Assembly (NCBI GenBank): GCA_016871805.1
Contig: VHCG01000040.1
Coordinates: 1 to 33,290 of the forward strand
Direction of reading: 5' to 3'
From: Verrucomicrobiota bacterium
GTDB lineage: Bacteria; Verrucomicrobiota; Verrucomicrobiia; Limisphaerales; UBA9464
Length of the DNA stretch: 33,290 bases
The position numbers and the translations under genes are program-made. The notes below the pieces were generated by a model that saw only the letters and a program-made list of their open reading frames with translations, did no database searches and was not told the origin of the DNA. Shown here piece after piece: positions 24,914 through 33,284 of this stretch; the first letter of the stretch is position 1; the number at the start of each line of letters is the position of its first letter.

Positions 24914-25897
24914 ATGAGATCCTTCGAGGTTTGCGCCGTATTGGCTCTCGGCCTCCTCCTCGAGCTCCAACTCGGAGGAGCCGGTCCGATGGAACTCCCC
25001 GACCCGTCCAAGGTTCCGATGCAGTCCCTGAAATGGGAACGCACCTGGACGCTCACGCCTCCGGATGCCAGTCGATTCGATGCCTCGGCTCTGCTGCGCC
25101 TCGCGGACGGCACACTGCTCACGGTCAACGACAAGCAGGCCGGGCTTTACCGGATTGAGGGACTCGATGAAGGGAGCGTGGCGCGGCTGGAATTGGTCCC
25201 AGATGTCTTCACGAAGGCATCCCTGGATGCGGCCTGCGGGCAGACCGCACCAGCCTATGACCTGGAGGGCCTTGCCATCGACGACCAAGGCCGTTTCTAC
25301 GTCTGCGACGAGATCAGCCGACACCTCTTCAGATTCGATCCCAAGACCCGCAAGACGGAACGATTGGCCACCGACTGGAGCCCCGTCAGAAAGTGGATCT
25401 CGGAGGATGGCAACGCCTCGTGGGAGGGATTGGCCATCGGCGGCGGTCAGCTGTTCTTGGCGAATGAACGGAATGTCGGTCGCATCGTGGTCATCTCCAT
25501 GTCGACCTGGAAGGTCCAGCGGACGTTTTCCGTCTCGCCCCCCGATCGCCCAGCACGGGATGTCCACTACTCCGACCTGTGCTGGAATGCCGACCGACTA
25601 TGGGTTCTCTGTCGGGAGAGCCAATGCATCCTCAGGGTCGAACCTGGCAGCGGTCGAGTGGAAGCAGCCTTCGGCTATGGGGCAATCGAGCGGGATCCCA
25701 AGCATGGATACCTGAACCCGCTTCCGGTCGGTTTCGTGGAAGGGCTTGCGGTCCAGGCCGACACGGCATGGCTCCTCGTTGACAACAACGGGATCGGCCG
25801 GATTGCCGATCCGAAGGATGTCCGTCCAACCCTGTGGCGATGCCGGATGCCGGAACCAAGGCGAGGCGTCATCAAACGTCCACAGCCCAACCCCTGA
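24914..25897 (+). CDS. secreted beta-propeller-like protein (esterase-like/SdiA-regulated type)
   Basis: This 327-residue protein has a signal-like N-terminus (MRSFEVCAVLALGLLLELQLGGAG) followed by repeated strand motifs, such as DLEGLAIDDQGRFYVCDEISRHLFRFD, WEGLAIGGGQLFLANE and FVEGLAVQADTAWLLVDNNGIGRI. The repeating EGLA units are typical of the esterase-like/SdiA-regulated beta-propeller families. No catalytic residues can be assigned. ATG 24914 is used because an upstream start at 24842 would add a hydrophilic stretch before the signal. A -10-like TATAAA lies at 24854-24859, 55 bases upstream. Confidence 0.75.
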   Translation: MRSFEVCAVLALGLLLELQLGGAGPMELPDPSKVPMQSLKWERTWTLTPPDASRFDASALLRLADGTLLTVNDKQAGLYRIEGLDEGSVARLELVPDVFTKASLDAACGQTAPAYDLEGLAIDDQGRFYVCDEISRHLFRFDPKTRKTERLATDWSPVRKWISEDGNASWEGLAIGGGQLFLANERNVGRIVVISMSTWKVQRTFSVSPPDRPARDVHYSDLCWNADRLWVLCRESQCILRVEPGSGRVEAAFGYGAIERDPKHGYLNPLPVGFVEGLAVQADTAWLLVDNNGIGRIADPKDVRPTLWRCRMPEPRRGVIKRPQPNP

Positions 25898-25974
25898 TCC
25901 CGGCGCCACCCTCAATCGCGATCGCAAGACGCGGCTCCTTGCTTAATCGAGGACCGGGAGGCTTTAATCCGCCT

Positions 25975-27378
25975 GTGGCGTTGCCGCAGAAAACCCTCCA
26001 GAAGTCCGTTGCCTTTTCAGGCATCGGCCTCCATTCCGGCAACAAGGTGACGATGACGCTGATGCCGGCGTCGCCCAACTCGGGACTCCGATTCCGCCGG
26101 GTGGACCTCGAAGGCAAGCCAGAGATCGAGGCCCGATCGGAGAATGTGGTGGACACGCAGCGATCCACGACGCTTGGCCGGGGTTCGGTGCGCATTCACA
26201 CGGTCGAGCATGTCCTCGCCGCACTCCAAGGCGCTGGAATACACAACGCCGTGATCGAGCTTGATGCGCCGGAACCCCCGATTGCCGACGGCAGTTCCCG
26301 CGAGTTCGCCCGACTGATCCGGGAGGCTGGAAACTTCGATCAGGCGGATCGGGTCGAACCGATCGAGCTCAACTCCCCGATCGAGTTTTCGATCGGAGAC
26401 ACACACATGGCTGCCTTTCCTTACAACGGGTTCAAGCTGACCTGCACCAGCGCCGACAAGGGAGGTCGTTTCACCCAGTTCTTCTCCCTGGAAGTGACCC
26501 AAGAGAGCTGGGAAAGAGACCTGAGCCATGCCCGGACCTTCGGCTTCCTGGAGGAGATCGAGTATCTCTACCGCAATGGGTTGATTCGCGGGGCCAGCCT
26601 CGAGAATGCGATCATCGTCCGCGATGATGCCGTGCTCACCAATGAACCGCTGCGATATCCCGAGGAGTTCGTCAGGCACAAGATGCTCGATATGGTCGGG
26701 GACCTGGCGTTGGTCGGTCGCCCCATCCGGGCCCACGTGGTGGCCGTCAAGCCCAGCCACCAGGCCAACACGGAGATGGCCAAGGCCATTCTCAGCCAGA
26801 CCCGCCGCCGGATCGAGGTCGCCCAGACATTTTCTCCCCCTCCTGCTTCCGCCACGGAGAAGCCTTCCACCAAAACAGCCGCAGGTGCGGCCAAACCCGT
26901 GTCCCCCGTGACCGATTCCAAGCCATCCGAAACACCGGTGCGCGACGGCGCCACCCTCGATGTCGAACAGGTGATGCAGATGCTGCCCCATCGCCCCCCC
27001 TTTCTGATGGTTGACCGGGTGACGCGGATAGAGGGGAACAGGATCACCGCTCTCAAACAGGTCACGATGGGTGAACCTTATTTCGCCGGACACTTCCCGG
27101 GGCATCCCATCATGCCGGGAGTGCTCCAGCTCGAGGCCATGGCCCAGGTCGCCGGTCTTCTCCTGCTTCGCGAAGCAGAAAACCTGGGTAAACTCGCCTA
27201 TTTCATGTCGGCGGAGGAGGTCAAGTGGCGCAAGCCGGTCCGCCCAGGTGACACGCTCGTGATCGATGTCGAAATGACCAAGATCCGCGGCAAGATCGCC
27301 AAGGCAAAGGGCGTCTGCCTGGTCGACGGTGAGACGGTCAGCGAGGCCAACGTCACCTTCATGCTCGTGGACCGCTGA
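25975..27378 (+). CDS. lpxC-fabZ: bifunctional UDP-3-O-acyl-GlcNAc deacetylase / 3-hydroxyacyl-ACP dehydratase (LpxC-FabZ fusion)
   Basis: This 467-residue fusion joins two steps of envelope lipid synthesis. LpxC (about 1-285) commits to lipid A: zinc ligands are the His in VEHVLAAL and the His and Asp in RHKMLDMVGDLAL, and the catalytic His is in SHQANTEMAKA. An Ala/Pro/Thr-rich linker (about 285-325) follows. FabZ (about 325-467) dehydrates hydroxyacyl-ACP: MLPHRPPFLMVDRV, then the active-site His in GHFPGHPIMPG and Glu in LQLEAMAQ. The fusion is known from Bacteroidota and PVC bacteria. GTG 25975 is chosen: it begins at MALPQKTLQKSV and has GGGAGG about 13 bases before it. An ATG at 25834 would lie inside the previous gene. 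It ends 2 bases before lpxA. Confidence 0.93.
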   Translation: MALPQKTLQKSVAFSGIGLHSGNKVTMTLMPASPNSGLRFRRVDLEGKPEIEARSENVVDTQRSTTLGRGSVRIHTVEHVLAALQGAGIHNAVIELDAPEPPIADGSSREFARLIREAGNFDQADRVEPIELNSPIEFSIGDTHMAAFPYNGFKLTCTSADKGGRFTQFFSLEVTQESWERDLSHARTFGFLEEIEYLYRNGLIRGASLENAIIVRDDAVLTNEPLRYPEEFVRHKMLDMVGDLALVGRPIRAHVVAVKPSHQANTEMAKAILSQTRRRIEVAQTFSPPPASATEKPSTKTAAGAAKPVSPVTDSKPSETPVRDGATLDVEQVMQMLPHRPPFLMVDRVTRIEGNRITALKQVTMGEPYFAGHFPGHPIMPGVLQLEAMAQVAGLLLLREAENLGKLAYFMSAEEVKWRKPVRPGDTLVIDVEMTKIRGKIAKAKGVCLVDGETVSEANVTFMLVDR

Positions 27379-27380
27379 CC

Positions 27381-28157
27381 ATGGCCTCATCGATCCACTC
27401 CACCGCGATCATCCACCCCGGCGCCGAGATCGGCGAGGGGTGCGAGATCGGCCCCTATTGTGTGATCGGCCCTGGAGTCCGAATGGGACCCGGCAACCGA
27501 CTCCATTCCCACGTGGTTCTCGATGGGGACACCCGTCTCGGACTCGGAAACGAGATCTTTCCGTTCGCCTGCATCGGGGGCAGGACCCAGGACTTGAAGT
27601 GGCAGGGGGGTCACACCCGGGTGGAGATTGGGGACAGGAACACATTCCGGGAATATGTGACCATCCACGCGGCGACCGCCGATGGGGGGGCGACCGTTGT
27701 CGGATCCTACAACAATCTGCTCGCCTACACCCACATCGCCCACGACTGCCACCTCGGAAATCATATCATCATGTCCAATCTGGCGCAGATTGCCGGACAC
27801 GTGGTGATCGAAGACCATGCAATCCTCGGAGGCATGTCGGCCGTCCATCAGTTCTCCCGTGTTGGTCGACTCGCCATGGTTGCCGCCTGCACACCGGTCC
27901 GGCGGGATGTCGCCCCCTTCATGCTGGTCTCCGGTGACCCCGCAGAAACGGTGAAGGCCAACCTGGTCGGGCTCGAGCGCGCGGGACTCGATCCCGAGAC
28001 GATCCGAAGCATTGGGCAGGCCCACCGCATCCTGTTCCGGGACGGGCTCTCCGTCCCCAACGCGATCGCGAGGCTCGAAGGAGAACTCCAGTCGAGCCCG
28101 GAACTCCTTCACCTCATCGACTTCGTGAAGACCAGTGAGCGGGGTGTGACCAAGTGA
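27381..28157 (+). CDS. lpxA: UDP-N-acetylglucosamine O-acyltransferase
   Basis: This 258-residue protein catalyses the first step of lipid A synthesis, transfer of a hydroxyacyl chain to UDP-GlcNAc. The N-terminal part is a left-handed beta-helix of hexapeptide repeats (IHPGAEIGEGCEIGPYCVIGPG). The catalytic His is H121 in HIAHDC. GGMSAVHQFSRVG and the C-terminal NLVGLERAGLDPETI are also typical. The length and start agree with the family. It lies 2 bases after lpxC-fabZ and is certainly in the same operon, placing three lipid A/fatty-acid activities together. Confidence 0.96.
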   Translation: MASSIHSTAIIHPGAEIGEGCEIGPYCVIGPGVRMGPGNRLHSHVVLDGDTRLGLGNEIFPFACIGGRTQDLKWQGGHTRVEIGDRNTFREYVTIHAATADGGATVVGSYNNLLAYTHIAHDCHLGNHIIMSNLAQIAGHVVIEDHAILGGMSAVHQFSRVGRLAMVAACTPVRRDVAPFMLVSGDPAETVKANLVGLERAGLDPETIRSIGQAHRILFRDGLSVPNAIARLEGELQSSPELLHLIDFVKTSERGVTK

Positions 28158-28190
28158 TCCCCGGAAGCAGGCACCGCTGGTGTCCGAGCA

Positions 28191-28979
28191 TCACCGTCCC
28201 TGCTGGAGCAGGAATTCCCGGAGCCCCTCCAGCTTGTCGGTATTGATGAGATCCACCCCCGCGTCGAACTGCTCTTTCCAGACCACCGGGTTGTCCCGTG
28301 CCCCCCAGAACCGGATACGCCGTCCCTGCTCATGGGCCCGGCGCACCAGGGAATGGAGCCGATCACGATCCGGAGCGCTCAGGGGAGCATCGATCTGAAC
28401 CGGAAACGTGGGTCGCCAGCTGTCGCTCACCAGTGGAATAAGGTAAGGTGAGGGATTCGATTCCAAGTCAGGGAGACGCCCGTCGATGGCACACCACCGA
28501 ACCGGCTGGCCCTTGACCTGATCGATGGGGCGGGCTCCGGAGAGGATTACTTTGACAGCGCCTGGAGTCAGATTGGTGTCGGTGAAGCGGGTCAGCATCC
28601 CGCGGTAACGCTCCAGCAGCGGAGCCAGAAGGGCGTAGGAGCGGAGCGGATCCGCCTTCACGTCGACCAGAAGTGTGAATTCCTTGGATCCCTTCTGGAT
28701 TTCCCCATTGTTGGTCCGGGCCCGTTCGGCCAAGGGGGCGAGATAGAGGGTCTCGAGCGTCCGCTCGGCCTTCACCTGGGAGCGCTCATGGGCCACCAGC
28801 AATCGATCGCCGACCGGCCAGACATCGGCCTCCACCCCGCAGAACCCTTGGCTCAGGGCATCGATCAGGGGACGCGGGTGCTCATAATCGTTGTGGGAAT
28901 GGGCCCGGGTAAGCGGGGACTGGGCCGAGCCGATGCCGATGCCGGACCACGCAAGCACCAGAAGACACAGAGACCTCAT
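28191..28979 (-). CDS. secreted PI-PLC/glycerophosphodiesterase-like protein
   Basis: This 262-residue protein has a signal peptide (MRSLCLLVLAWSGIGIGSA) and a TIM-barrel phosphodiesterase fold. AHSHNDYEHPRPLIDAL and GFCGVEADVWPVGDRLLVAHE hold the His and Glu-x-Asp of the active site, and FTLLVDVKAD and DLINTDKLEGL are later strands. The family (GDPD/PI-PLC superfamily, alkaline-phosphatase-like Verrucomicrobial branch) cleaves phosphodiesters such as glycerophosphodiesters. The specificity is unknown. It is convergent with lpxA. Confidence 0.85.
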   Translation of the reverse strand: MRSLCLLVLAWSGIGIGSAQSPLTRAHSHNDYEHPRPLIDALSQGFCGVEADVWPVGDRLLVAHERSQVKAERTLETLYLAPLAERARTNNGEIQKGSKEFTLLVDVKADPLRSYALLAPLLERYRGMLTRFTDTNLTPGAVKVILSGARPIDQVKGQPVRWCAIDGRLPDLESNPSPYLIPLVSDSWRPTFPVQIDAPLSAPDRDRLHSLVRRAHEQGRRIRFWGARDNPVVWKEQFDAGVDLINTDKLEGLREFLLQQGR

Positions 28980-29131
28980 GCCTCAGGGTCAACCGCCCTT
29001 ACCCTGTCTGGCAATCCCATGGATTGGATCCCACGGATCAGGAGGGTAGGAAGCGTAGGGGCAACCCCCGGCCTGAGTCCCTCAAGCATGGTTCGGTCGG
29101 CACGGGTGGATCCAACTTCCGCCTCGCCACA

Positions 29132-29150
29132 AAGGACACCGTGTGTCCTT
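29132..29150 (+). promoter_or_regulatory. perfect hairpin in the carB leader
   Basis: AAGGACAC-CGT-GTGTCCTT is a perfect 8-bp stem with a 3-base loop, ending 19 bases before the carB ATG and covering a possible GTG start at 29143. It may affect translation or bind a regulator. No U run follows, so it is not a plain terminator. Confidence 0.45.
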
Positions 29151-29169
29151 CTCTTCCGGCTTTTCGAGC

Positions 29170-30963
29170 ATGAACGCAGACCTCCTCAAACGTGCCAAAT
29201 CCCTCGGCTTCTCCGACCGCCAGATCGCCCATCTGACCCGCAGGAGCGAGGAGGCTGTCCGCGCCGAGCGGAAGAGCCTCGGCCTCGTTCCCAGCTATCG
29301 TCTGGTGGACACCTGCGCCGCAGAATTCGAGGCCTATACCCCCTACTACTATTCGACCTACGACCGAGGGGACGACGAGGTGGTCAAGACCCCGAAACGC
29401 AAGGTGATGATCCTCGGTGGTGGACCCAACCGGATCGGCCAGGGCATTGAATTCGACTACTGTTGCGTCCACGCGGCCTTCGCCCTCAAGGAGGATGGGT
29501 TCGAGACGCTGATGGTGAACTCCAACCCGGAGACCGTCTCCACCGACTACGACACATCGGATAAGCTGTTCTTCGAACCTCTCACCCTCGAGGACGTGCT
29601 CCACATCTATGAGCGGGAGGGTTGCTGGGGGGCCATCGCCCAGTTTGGTGGACAGACCCCGCTGAATCTCGCCCTCGGACTCCAGAAAAACGGGGTCAAC
29701 ATCATCGGGACTTCCCCCCAGGGCATCGAGATTGCCGAGGACCGGAAGCTCTTCGCAGCCATGCTCGATCGTCTGGGAATCCCTCAGCCACCCAATGGTC
29801 TTGCGGTCAGCATCGAGGAAGCTCTCGCAGCGGCCCATCGGCTGACCTATCCGGTCTTGGTGCGCCCCTCGTTCGTCCTGGGTGGACGGGCCATGCAGAT
29901 CGTCTACTCGGACGCCGAGCTGACCCACTACATGAAATTTGCGGTCGAGGCATCACCGGAGCGGCCTGTCCTCGTCGACAAGTTTCTCGAGGATGCCACG
30001 GAGGTCGATGTCGACTGCATTGCGGATGTCGGCCGTCACGAGAATCCAGCCGACGCGACGATCGTCATCGGAGGCATGCTCGAGCATATCGAGTTTGCTG
30101 GTGTGCACTCAGGTGACGCCGCGATGGTCCTACCGCCCCACACGCTGCCGGAGACGGTTGTCGAGACGATCCGCCACTACACCCACGCCATGGCCCGTGA
30201 GCTCCGGGTCACCGGCCTGATGAACGTCCAGTACGCGGTCAAAGGCGACAAGGTCTACGTCCTTGAGGTCAACCCTCGTGCCTCGCGGACCGTCCCCTTC
30301 GTCTCCAAGGCGATCGGAATTCCACTGGCGAAACTGGCCGCGAAGGTCATGGCAGGGAAGACCCTCAAGGAATTGGGACTCACCCATGAGATCTGGCCAA
30401 CCTACTGGGCGGTCAAGGAATCGGTCTTCCCGTTCAACAAGTTCCAGGGACAGGACATCATCCTGTCTCCCGAAATGCGATCGACAGGGGAGGTGATGGG
30501 CTTGGATCAGGACCTCGGGATCGCCTATGCGAAGGCCCAGATGGCTGCCAACTCTCCACTTCCCCTATCGGGGAATGTCTTTATCAGTCTCGGTGACGCC
30601 CAGAAACCGTCCGCGGCAGAAATCGGCCGACAATTTGCCGCTCTCGGATTCGAGATCGTCTCGACCGGAGGCACTGCGGCCGCGCTCGAGCAGGCGGGCC
30701 TCAAGGTCAGACGGGTTTTCAAACTGAACGAAGGCGCCCGACCCAATGCTGTGGACCTCCTCAAGAACAAGGAGATCCAACTCGTCATCAATACCCCAAG
30801 CGGCGCTACCCCTCGAGCCGATGAGGTGCGGATCCGGACGACCGCGGTCATGACAGGCACCCCGATCATGACCACCCTCAGTGGCGCCAAAGGGGCCCTG
30901 ATGGGTATCGCTGCACTCCAGAAACAGGGCTACGCCGTTCGGACCATCCAGGAATACCACTGA
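29170..30963 (+). CDS. carB: carbamoyl-phosphate synthase large subunit, C-terminal half only (split CarB)
   Basis: This 597-residue protein matches E. coli CarB from about residue 455 to the end. It starts in the oligomerisation domain (LLKRAKSLGFSDRQIAHL, LVDTCAAEFEAYTPYYYSTY). The second ATP-grasp carbamoyl-phosphate domain follows (about 76-465; GGGPNRIGQGIEFDYCCVH, RPSFVLGGRAMQIVYSD, EVNPRASRTVPFVSKA). The MGS-type regulatory domain is last (about 466-597). The N-terminal carboxyphosphate half is missing, and upstream lies a gene on the other strand. This looks like a natural split (as in Methanocaldococcus), not decay, since the frame is intact with a proper start and flanks. The other half must lie elsewhere if the pathway is complete. 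GTG 29143 is an alternative start. Confidence 0.93.
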   Translation: MNADLLKRAKSLGFSDRQIAHLTRRSEEAVRAERKSLGLVPSYRLVDTCAAEFEAYTPYYYSTYDRGDDEVVKTPKRKVMILGGGPNRIGQGIEFDYCCVHAAFALKEDGFETLMVNSNPETVSTDYDTSDKLFFEPLTLEDVLHIYEREGCWGAIAQFGGQTPLNLALGLQKNGVNIIGTSPQGIEIAEDRKLFAAMLDRLGIPQPPNGLAVSIEEALAAAHRLTYPVLVRPSFVLGGRAMQIVYSDAELTHYMKFAVEASPERPVLVDKFLEDATEVDVDCIADVGRHENPADATIVIGGMLEHIEFAGVHSGDAAMVLPPHTLPETVVETIRHYTHAMARELRVTGLMNVQYAVKGDKVYVLEVNPRASRTVPFVSKAIGIPLAKLAAKVMAGKTLKELGLTHEIWPTYWAVKESVFPFNKFQGQDIILSPEMRSTGEVMGLDQDLGIAYAKAQMAANSPLPLSGNVFISLGDAQKPSAAEIGRQFAALGFEIVSTGGTAAALEQAGLKVRRVFKLNEGARPNAVDLLKNKEIQLVINTPSGATPRADEVRIRTTAVMTGTPIMTTLSGAKGALMGIAALQKQGYAVRTIQEYH

Positions 30964-31027
30964 AGGCAACAGGTCGGCGTTGATGTGTCGCCCCCCGGCC
31001 ATCCTCTCCACCGCAACCGAAACGAAG

Positions 31028-31062
31028 AAGCCCGCAAGGGTCAAAAGACCCTGCGGGCTTTG
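31028..31062. terminator. bidirectional intrinsic terminator after carB
   Basis: AAGCCCGCAAGGGTC and GACCCTGCGGGCTT pair around an AAAA loop with one bulge. T residues follow on the plus strand, and a short A run precedes it. It lies between the convergent carB and small Cys-protein genes and can end both. Confidence 0.85.
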
Positions 31063-31089
31063 TGCATCGAACGGGGCGGGGGGCGACGG

Positions 31090-31407
31090 CTACTTGGCCG
31101 CCTCAATCTTCGAGACCGCCACGACCAGCTTGTCGCCATCCTTGGTGCAGGTGCCCTCGACATGGACCTTAGCGGTCGAGGAGCAGAGGTTTTTGTGGAA
31201 GGCCTTGCTCACGTCACCGGTGAGGTAGTACGTGGTGGTCTTGTCGCCCTCCTTGACTTGGACGACGTTCTGGCAGCTGTCCGACTTCTTGAGTTCGCAC
31301 TTTGCGCAGGCGCCTGTGCCATTCAGGGAAACCTTTTTACCCTCATCGGCTTGGACGGAAAACAGGCCAAGAGTAACGATCGCTGCAACGTTCAGTAGAT
31401 TCTTCAT
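31090..31407 (-). CDS. small secreted protein with CxxC motif
   Basis: This 105-residue protein has a signal peptide (MKNLLNVAAIVTLGLFSVQA) and a small domain with C34-x2-C37, C45, H71-x3-C75 and C87. TYYLTGDVSKAFHKNLC and VHVEGTC suggest a compact beta-rich fold of the OB or NTF2-like size. The Cys/His set could bind a metal or form disulfides. Similar short proteins occur in PVC bacteria, but I cannot name a characterised family. It is divergent from mobA with only 38 bases between the start codons. Confidence 0.72.
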   Translation of the reverse strand: MKNLLNVAAIVTLGLFSVQADEGKKVSLNGTGACAKCELKKSDSCQNVVQVKEGDKTTTYYLTGDVSKAFHKNLCSSTAKVHVEGTCTKDGDKLVVAVSKIEAAK

Positions 31408-31417
31408 TTTGTGATGG

Positions 31418-31436
31418 TTTGATGATTTACATCAAA
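31418..31436. promoter_or_regulatory. inverted repeat between divergent starts
   Basis: TTTGATG-ATTTA-CATCAAA is a perfect 7-bp inverted repeat placed between the small secreted-protein start (31407) and the mobA start (31446). It could be an operator shared by both. It resembles half-sites of FNR (TTGAT...ATCAA) but with a spacer of 7 instead of 4. Confidence 0.45.
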
Positions 31437-31445
31437 AGGAAACGC

Positions 31446-32126
31446 ATGATCGAGTGCTTGGCAAGTGCGGTTTATCGGACTGCCCCGGGTGACACGCATG
31501 GGATTCGGTTTTCGGGAGCAGTCCTCGCGGGCGGCCGGAGCCGTCGCATGGGATTCCCCAAAAGCCGCCTCATCGTGGCGGGAGAGATGCTGCTCCATCG
31601 TCAGCTACGTCTCCTCGCCCTCGCTGGAGCCTCCGAGCTTCTAATTTCACTGAACTCGGAGACCCAGGAGCTCCCGCCCGAGGACCTTTGCGTGCGGACT
31701 GTCCTCGACCGGCTGGCGGATACCGGGCCCCTGGCAGGAATCGAGTCCCTGCTCCAGGCGTCACAAAAACCTTGGGTGACAATCCTCGCCGTTGATCTTC
31801 CCCGATTAAACCTCCGCTTTATTGGTGAACTACTCCACCGGGTCACTCCCACATCCGGCGTGGTGCCGGTTCACGGGGGGCGGCTTGAACCCTTGTGCGC
31901 AGTCTACCCCAAAAGTGCCGCTGCCATCGCAACTCGACTCCTCGGAGAGGGACGTCGAGAGGCCAGTGGCTTGGCTTCGACAGGTGTTCGGGAGGGATGG
32001 TTGCAGCCTTGGACAATCGACGGACCCGCAGTAGAAACGCTCACCAACTGGAATTACCCTTGGGACGTTCGAGATGCGGGCGCTGCCACTTCGGATGATT
32101 CAAGGACCTCACAGACAACGGCATGA
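31446..32126 (+). CDS. mobA: molybdenum cofactor guanylyltransferase
   Basis: This 226-residue protein is a nucleotidyltransferase that adds GMP to molybdopterin to form the bis-MGD or MGD cofactor. The signature LAGGRSRRMGFPKS (27-40) holds the nucleotide-binding loop and K39. ILAVDLPRL carries the metal-binding Asp, and RLEPLCAVYP the conserved later motif. The start at 31446 is supported by AGGA 5 bases before it; upstream in-frame starts (31419 TTG, 31422 ATG) lie in the intergenic palindrome. The last residues (about 210-226) are polar and unlike the family. No other Mo genes are nearby. Confidence 0.88.
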   Translation: MIECLASAVYRTAPGDTHGIRFSGAVLAGGRSRRMGFPKSRLIVAGEMLLHRQLRLLALAGASELLISLNSETQELPPEDLCVRTVLDRLADTGPLAGIESLLQASQKPWVTILAVDLPRLNLRFIGELLHRVTPTSGVVPVHGGRLEPLCAVYPKSAAAIATRLLGEGRREASGLASTGVREGWLQPWTIDGPAVETLTNWNYPWDVRDAGAATSDDSRTSQTTA

Positions 32127-32163
32127 CGGTTCAGCCCAGACCTTACCTGTACATGGTCTGATA

Positions 32164-32188
32164 CCAACCACCCTAATACACCGGTATC
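32164..32188 (+). repeat. left terminal inverted repeat of the IS630-family element
   Basis: Beginning CCAACCACCCTAATACA, it matches the reverse complement of the right end (CCAAATAACCTTAAACA) with scattered differences. The transposase stop codon lies inside it at 32173-32175. Confidence 0.65.
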
Positions 32189-33240
32189 GTGGTAGCGGAG
32201 GAAGCGTTTGCTTGAACCAGAAGCCAGTCCGGAATGAGGGAACGGACGTGGCGTGGGTCCGACCACCAGGTCTGCAGCCATGACACGATACGCTCCCGCT
32301 GTTCGGTAAGGCTGGCGAACACCCGGTTACAAAGACTGTCCTTAAGCTGGTCCCATAGTCCTTCCACCGGGTTCAGTTCCGGACTGTAGGGTGGGAGCGT
32401 GAGGATCCGCACGTTGTCGGGCAGGTCGGCATGTCCGTCGGGAAGATGAAAGCCGGCTCCGTCCTGGATGAGAACATGGATGGCGGCCGGGTCACCGTCC
32501 CCGATCTGCCGGTAAAAACGTTCCAAGTGTGCTTGGTCCACCGTCTCGGCCAGCAGGAACTCGCGCCGGGCCAGCCCGAGGCCGACCGCCCCGTACACGT
32601 AGCCCCACTGGTGCACCTGCTTCATGGCGGCCACCGGCCGGTGGCCGGGCAGTCCGTGACGCATCTCGTCGAGCACCCACAGCCGCACCGGTCTCTTGGT
32701 CGGCAGGTTTAGGGCCTCGAGCCGGACGCACAGTTCCTCACGGAAGAGGGTGGCTTGGGCGGGATTTTGGAGAGTGTGGCGCGGACGCGGCACCCGCAGC
32801 CGCGCGCCGGCTTTTCCCAGGCGGTTGTAGAGAGAGCCCAGTTTCAGAGTGATGCCGAAGTCCCGGTGCAGATCCGCGTGCATCTGCGGCACGGTGCGCC
32901 AGCGTCCTTCCTTGAGGCCCTCTTCCAACGCCTGCCGGACCTCCGGACCAAAGGAGTCGGGCCGGCCGGAGTTGTCGGCACGACCGTCCTTGAGCAGGGC
33001 TTCGACACCCCCCTTGCGGTAGGCGTCGAACCAGAGCTGGACGGTGGAACGGGCGTGGCCGACGGCGGCAGCGACCTGATCGAGGTCGTTGGCGGAGTCA
33101 AAGCCGAGTTGGACGGCCAGAAGCCGTTCGCGACGCGGCCCGGAAGGTTCGGAGCGGAGCAGCTTGGCGACCAGAGGAGCTTGGCCAAGGGCATCGAGGG
33201 GCTTTCGTGTTCGAGGCATGCACGAGGCTACGGCATCCAA
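32173..33240 (-). CDS. IS630-family transposase
   Basis: This protein of up to 355 residues has an N-terminal helix-turn-helix (DLDQVAAAVGHARSTVQLWFDAYRKGG from about residue 52) and a winged helix part. The DDE catalytic core follows: Asp in VRLWVLDEMRHGL, Asp in VLIQDGAGFHLP, and Glu in PYSPELNPVEGLWDQLK. It has the length expected of IS630 transposases and no frameshift. An internal ATG at 33219 (MPRTRKPLDAL) may be the true start. It reads toward mobA. Confidence 0.9.
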   Translation of the reverse strand: MDAVASCMPRTRKPLDALGQAPLVAKLLRSEPSGPRRERLLAVQLGFDSANDLDQVAAAVGHARSTVQLWFDAYRKGGVEALLKDGRADNSGRPDSFGPEVRQALEEGLKEGRWRTVPQMHADLHRDFGITLKLGSLYNRLGKAGARLRVPRPRHTLQNPAQATLFREELCVRLEALNLPTKRPVRLWVLDEMRHGLPGHRPVAAMKQVHQWGYVYGAVGLGLARREFLLAETVDQAHLERFYRQIGDGDPAAIHVLIQDGAGFHLPDGHADLPDNVRILTLPPYSPELNPVEGLWDQLKDSLCNRVFASLTEQRERIVSWLQTWWSDPRHVRSLIPDWLLVQANASSATTIPVY

Positions 33241-33259
33241 AAACCCAGAACCAGCTAGA

Positions 33260-33284
33260 ACTACCGATGTTTAAGGTTATTTGG
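33260..33284 (-). repeat. right terminal inverted repeat of the IS630-family element
   Basis: On the minus strand it begins CCAAATAACCTTAAACA, matching the left end. The flanking TA at 33285-33286 pairs with TA at 32162-32163. Confidence 0.65.

Noticed and set aside
26017-27390. Long minus-strand open frame (about 457 codons) opposite lpxC-fabZ
   Set aside because: It mirrors a certain gene in GC-rich DNA, has no family features and arises from codon bias on the other strand.
31418-31436. FNR box reading of the TTGAT...ATCAA repeat
   Set aside because: The half-sites fit but the spacer is 7 bases, not the 4 required for FNR/CRP-type sites.
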